DNA of 26,244 nucleotides from VAZQ01 sp035693615 (lineage in GTDB: Bacteria; Pseudomonadota; Alphaproteobacteria; Rhizobiales; Xanthobacteraceae), in NCBI GenBank assembly GCA_035693615.1, contig DASSGH010000025.1:1-26244 (forward strand), written 5' to 3'. The notes below the pieces were generated by a model, which worked only from the letters and a program-made list of their open reading frames with translations, was not told where the DNA came from and made no database searches. Shown piece after piece: positions 23,399 to 26,244 of this stretch. The translations under genes were made by a program, and so were the position numbers. The number at the start of each line of letters is the position of its first letter. Position 1 is the stretch's first letter.

Positions 23399-24097
23399 TC
23401 AAATGGCCATCGCCCGTCGCAGCCCCGCCTCGTCCATTGTGTCACGGCTGCAGGAATAGACGATCGCGCCGCGGTCCATGACCGCAAAATGGTCGCCCAA
23501 CTCGCGCGCGAAGTCGAGGTACTGCTCGACCAGGACCACCGCGATCCGTCCGAGATTGCGCAGGTAGGCGATGGCGCGGCCGATGTCCTTGATGATCGAG
23601 GGTTGAATGCCCTCGGTCGGCTCGTCCAGCAACAAGAGGCGCGGCCGCATGACGAGCGCACGACCGATGGCAAGCTGCTGCTGCTGCCCGCCGGAGAGAT
23701 CGCCGCCGCGCCGGCCGAGCATGTCGTTGAGCACCGGAAACAACGCGAACACGTCGTCGGGAATCGAGCGATCGTCGCGCTTGAGCGGGGCAAAGCCGGT
23801 CTTGAGATTCTCCTCGACGGTGAGGAGCGGAAAGATTTCGCGTCCTTGCGGCACATAGGCGATGCCGCGCCGCGCGCGCTCGCTGGGCTTGAGGCGGGTG
23901 ATGTCCTCTCCGTCAAACCTGATGGCGCCCTTGCTGATCGCATGCTGTCCGGCGAGGGCATCGAGAAGGCTCGTCTTGCCGACGCCGTTGCGCCCCAGGA
24001 TGCAAGTCACCTTTCCTGCCTGGGCGGAGAGCGACACGGCGCGCAGGGCCTGCGCCGCGCCGTAGTGCAGATCAATCGAGTCGACTTGCAGCATCAT
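23399..24097 (-). CDS. urtE: Urea ABC transporter ATP-binding protein UrtE
   Basis: This 232-residue ABC ATPase is the LivF-like one of the two in a urea importer. Walker A is GRNGVGKT (35-42). The urea-type segments GIAYVPQGREIFPLLTVEENL and LDEPTEGIQPSIIKDIGRAI are distinctive. The signature LSGGQQQQLAIGRAL and Walker B LLLLDEP are intact. As usual in LivF/UrtE proteins the H-loop position reads VEQY. ATG 24097 (or the adjacent 24094) is chosen; a TTG at 24106 is possible. It lies 30 bases after urtD. It powers uptake of urea or short-chain amides together with UrtD, UrtB and UrtC. Confidence 0.95.
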   Translation of the reverse strand: MMLQVDSIDLHYGAAQALRAVSLSAQAGKVTCILGRNGVGKTSLLDALAGQHAISKGAIRFDGEDITRLKPSERARRGIAYVPQGREIFPLLTVEENLKTGFAPLKRDDRSIPDDVFALFPVLNDMLGRRGGDLSGGQQQQLAIGRALVMRPRLLLLDEPTEGIQPSIIKDIGRAIAYLRNLGRIAVVLVEQYLDFARELGDHFAVMDRGAIVYSCSRDTMDEAGLRRAMAI

Positions 24098-24127
24098 GCT
24101 ACCCAATCGTGGACCTATGCATGAGCA

Positions 24128-24880
24128 CTACCGCCCGAGATAGACCTCGACCACACGCTCGTTTTGCGAGACCTGGTCGATTGTGCCTTCCGCCAGCACC
24201 GAGCCGTCATGCAGGCAGGTGACCTTGACCCCAAGCTCGCGCACGAAGGCCATGTCGTGCTCGACCACCACCACGGTGCGATCGCGATTGATCTCTTTGA
24301 GGAGTTCCGCGGTCTGGCGCGTCTCCGCGTCGGTCATGCCGGCAACCGGCTCGTCGACCAGGAGCAGCTTGGGTTCTTGCGCGAGCAGCATGCCGATCTC
24401 GAGCCACTGTTTCTGGCCGTGCGCAAGCGAACCGGCGACGCGCCGACGCACAGGCGAGAGCCGGATGACCTCGAGGATGCGCTCGATGCGTCTCGCCTCT
24501 TCGTCGGTCTCCCGCCAGAACAGTGTTTTGCGCGCCCGGCGGTCGCCCTTAAGCGCAAGACCGATATTGTCCTCGACGGTGTGCATGTCGAACACCGTCG
24601 GCTTCTGGAATTTGCGGCCGATGCCGAGCAACGCAATCTCGGTCTCGTCGAGGCGCGACAGATCGTAGGTGCCGTCGAAATAGACATCCCCGGTGTCCGG
24701 CCTGGTCTTGCCGGTGATGACATCCATCATGGTGGTCTTGCCGGCGCCGTTCGGACCGATGATGGCACGCATCTCGCCGGTCTGAACCGTCAAGGAGAGG
24801 TTGTTGAGCGCGCGGAAACCGTCGAACGATACGGTCACGCCGTCCAAATAGAGAAGCGCCGTGGTGGTGCGCCCATCCAT
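24128..24880 (-). CDS. urtD: Urea ABC transporter ATP-binding protein UrtD
   Basis: This 250-residue ABC ATPase is the LivG-like one. Walker A is GPNGAGKT (42-49), followed by the UrtD-typical MDVITGKTRPDTGDVYFDG and GIGRKFQKPTVFDMHTVEDNIGLAL. The signature reads LAHGQKQWLEIG, where the family usually has LSHGQ. Walker B is LLLVDEP and the H-loop is VVEHDM. The ATG lies 3 bases after the urtC stop, so translation is coupled. It works with UrtE on the UrtBC permease. Confidence 0.96.
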   Translation of the reverse strand: MDGRTTTALLYLDGVTVSFDGFRALNNLSLTVQTGEMRAIIGPNGAGKTTMMDVITGKTRPDTGDVYFDGTYDLSRLDETEIALLGIGRKFQKPTVFDMHTVEDNIGLALKGDRRARKTLFWRETDEEARRIERILEVIRLSPVRRRVAGSLAHGQKQWLEIGMLLAQEPKLLLVDEPVAGMTDAETRQTAELLKEINRDRTVVVVEHDMAFVRELGVKVTCLHDGSVLAEGTIDQVSQNERVVEVYLGR

Positions 24881-24883
24881 GGC

Positions 24884-26032
24884 TCACTCCGCCGGCCGGG
24901 GGGCCGCATATGGGTCGCCTGTGGCGAGGCGCCGGCCCCGCCACTCGCGCCAATAATGATGGATCGTGCCGACGACGCCGCGCGGCAAGAGCAGCGTGAC
25001 GGCAACGAAGAGTCCGCCGAGCACGAACAGCCAATAAGGCGCGAGCAAACCGCTGGTGAAATAGGTTTTACCGTAATTGACGAGCATGGCGCCGAGCACC
25101 GCCCCGGTCAGCGTGCCGCGACCGCCGACGGCGACCCAGATCACCGCCTCGATGGAATTGCCGGGCGAGAATTCGCTCGGGTTGATGATGCCCACCTGCG
25201 GCACGTAGAGCGCGCCAGCCACGCCCGCCATGCACGCGGACAGCGTAAAAACAAAGAGCTTATAAGCCTCGACGCGGTAGCCGAGAAAACGGGCGCGCGC
25301 TTCGGCGTCGCGGATGGCGACCAGCACCTTGCCGAACTTCGAACTCACGACGATGCGGCAGATGATGAATCCGAACATCAGCGCCAGAATGGAACTCACG
25401 AACAGCGCCGCCCTCGTCGTCGGCGCCTGCACATTGAATCCGAGGATGTCCTTGAAGTCCGTCAGGCCGTTGTTGCCGCCGAAACCGAGATTGTTGCGAA
25501 AGAAGCCGAGCATCAGCGCGAAGGTCAGCGCCTGGGTGATGATCGAGAGATAGACCCCGGTCACGCGGCTTCGGAAGGCGAACCACCCGAACACGAAGGC
25601 GAGCAAGCCCGGCACGAACAGAACCATGAACGCGGCGTAGGCGAAATGCTGAAAGCCGTACCAATAGACCGGCAGTTCCGGCCAGTTCAGGAACACCATG
25701 AAGTCGGGCAGAACTGGATGGGCGTAAACTCCGCGCGTTCCAATCTGCCGCATCAGGTACATGCCCATGGCATAGCCCCCGAGCGCGAAGAAGGCGCCGT
25801 GGCCGAGCGAAAGAATGCCGCAATAGCCCCAGATCAGGTCGATCGACAACGCCAATATCGCAAAGCAAAGATATTTCCCGAACAACGCCACGAAATACGA
25901 CGACAGGTGAAATGGTGACGTCGCCGGCACGACCAGATTGAGCACCGGCACGAGAACTCCGATCGCCGCCAGCGTGGCGAGGAAGGCGAGCGCGCCGCGA
26001 TCGAGCGCGCGCGAGACGAGGCCCGCGATCAT
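24884..26032 (-). CDS. urtC: Urea ABC transporter permease UrtC
   Basis: This 382-residue inner-membrane permease has about ten hydrophobic segments. It carries LivM/UrtC hallmarks: LSIDLIWGYCGILSLGHGAFFALGGYAMGMY near residues 60-90, the UrtC-type soluble loop with PVLPDFMVFLNW, and VGGRGTLTGAVLGA in the EAA-like cytoplasmic loop. The length fits UrtC (about 380). ATG 26032 overlaps the urtB stop by 4 bases (ATGA); the longer open frame upstream only reads urtB in another frame. It forms the channel with UrtB. Confidence 0.95.
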   Translation of the reverse strand: MIAGLVSRALDRGALAFLATLAAIGVLVPVLNLVVPATSPFHLSSYFVALFGKYLCFAILALSIDLIWGYCGILSLGHGAFFALGGYAMGMYLMRQIGTRGVYAHPVLPDFMVFLNWPELPVYWYGFQHFAYAAFMVLFVPGLLAFVFGWFAFRSRVTGVYLSIITQALTFALMLGFFRNNLGFGGNNGLTDFKDILGFNVQAPTTRAALFVSSILALMFGFIICRIVVSSKFGKVLVAIRDAEARARFLGYRVEAYKLFVFTLSACMAGVAGALYVPQVGIINPSEFSPGNSIEAVIWVAVGGRGTLTGAVLGAMLVNYGKTYFTSGLLAPYWLFVLGGLFVAVTLLLPRGVVGTIHHYWREWRGRRLATGDPYAAPRPAE

Positions 26033-26244
26033 GCCTCCACCGCCCGGCCCTTCAAGGCGAACAGGCCTCGCGGACGCTTCTGGATGAACAGGATGATCAG
26101 TACCAGGATCGCGATCTTGCCGAGCACGGCGCCGGCATAAGGCTCGAGGAACTTGTTGGCGATGCCGAGCGTGAATGCGCCGACCAGCGTGCCCCACAGA
26201 TTGCCAACGCCGCCGAACACCACCACCATGAAAGAGTCGATGAT
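26029..26244 (-). CDS. urtB: Urea ABC transporter permease UrtB, C-terminal part
   Basis: The last 71 codons of a LivH/UrtB-type permease run in from the right edge. The visible part contains IIDSFMVVVFGGVGNLWGTL, GIANKFLEPYAGAVLGKI and a final hydrophobic helix ending in FIQKRPRGLFALKGR, which is typical of UrtB C-termini. The 5' part, and presumably the urea-binding protein gene urtA, lie outside the window. It overlaps urtC by 4 bases. Confidence 0.92.
   Translation of the reverse strand: MIDSFMVVVFGGVGNLWGTLVGAFTLGIANKFLEPYAGAVLGKIAILVLIILFIQKRPRGLFALKGRAVEA

Noticed and set aside
24164..25918. Long plus-strand open frame (584 codons) across urtD and urtC
   Set aside because: It is antisense to well-recognised transporter genes and has a low-complexity His/Arg/Glu-rich composition with no domain.

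Overview
The window is GC-rich DNA (roughly two thirds G+C by eye) with tightly packed genes, frequent 1-4 base gene overlaps and Shine-Dalgarno starts. HWE-type histidine kinases, several tripartite tricarboxylate transporter (TTT) genes, a patatin with a DUF3734-like tail and a urea-type ABC transporter together suggest an alphaproteobacterium of the Hyphomicrobiales (Bradyrhizobiaceae/Xanthobacteraceae-like). That placement is inference from gene content, not a phylogeny.

Left part (263-6032, + strand): two signalling genes 16 bases apart. The first encodes a membrane-free hybrid histidine kinase with HAMP repeats, GAF, HisKA, HATPase and three receiver domains. The second encodes a REC-PAS-HWE kinase-REC protein.

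Nitrite/sulfite assimilation (6190-10878, + strand): a textbook sigma-54 (RpoN) promoter lies in front of a three-gene overlapping operon. It encodes a siroheme/[4Fe-4S] nitrite/sulfite reductase (NirA-like), a CysJ-like FAD/NADPH reductase with a Cys cluster where the flavodoxin domain would be, and a CysG-type siroheme synthase. The sigma-54 promoter argues that the operon serves nitrogen assimilation. The siroheme synthase is broken: its methyltransferase half loses conserved residues and then stops abruptly where the next gene's 3' end begins.

Catabolic block (10784-22091): a long minus-strand operon reads, in transcription order, ACMSD-like amidohydrolase, cupin, two TTT solute-binding proteins (TctC), an S15/CocE-type hydrolase, TctB and TctA. 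A UbiD-family decarboxylase diverges from it. Next come a fumarylacetoacetate-hydrolase-family enzyme (- strand) and a divergent isocitrate lyase/PEP mutase-family enzyme. Together these could import an organic acid, decarboxylate it by one or two different chemistries, and split the product by hydrolytic and lyase steps. I cannot match this set to a pathway I know.

Right part (22120-26244, - strand): a patatin-like phospholipase sits downstream of urtB(partial)-urtC-urtD-urtE, the urea ABC transporter, which runs off the right edge. The two ends of the window thus share a nitrogen-acquisition theme (nitrite, urea), with an organic-acid catabolic block between them. No tRNA, rRNA, CRISPR array, transposase or integrase was seen.
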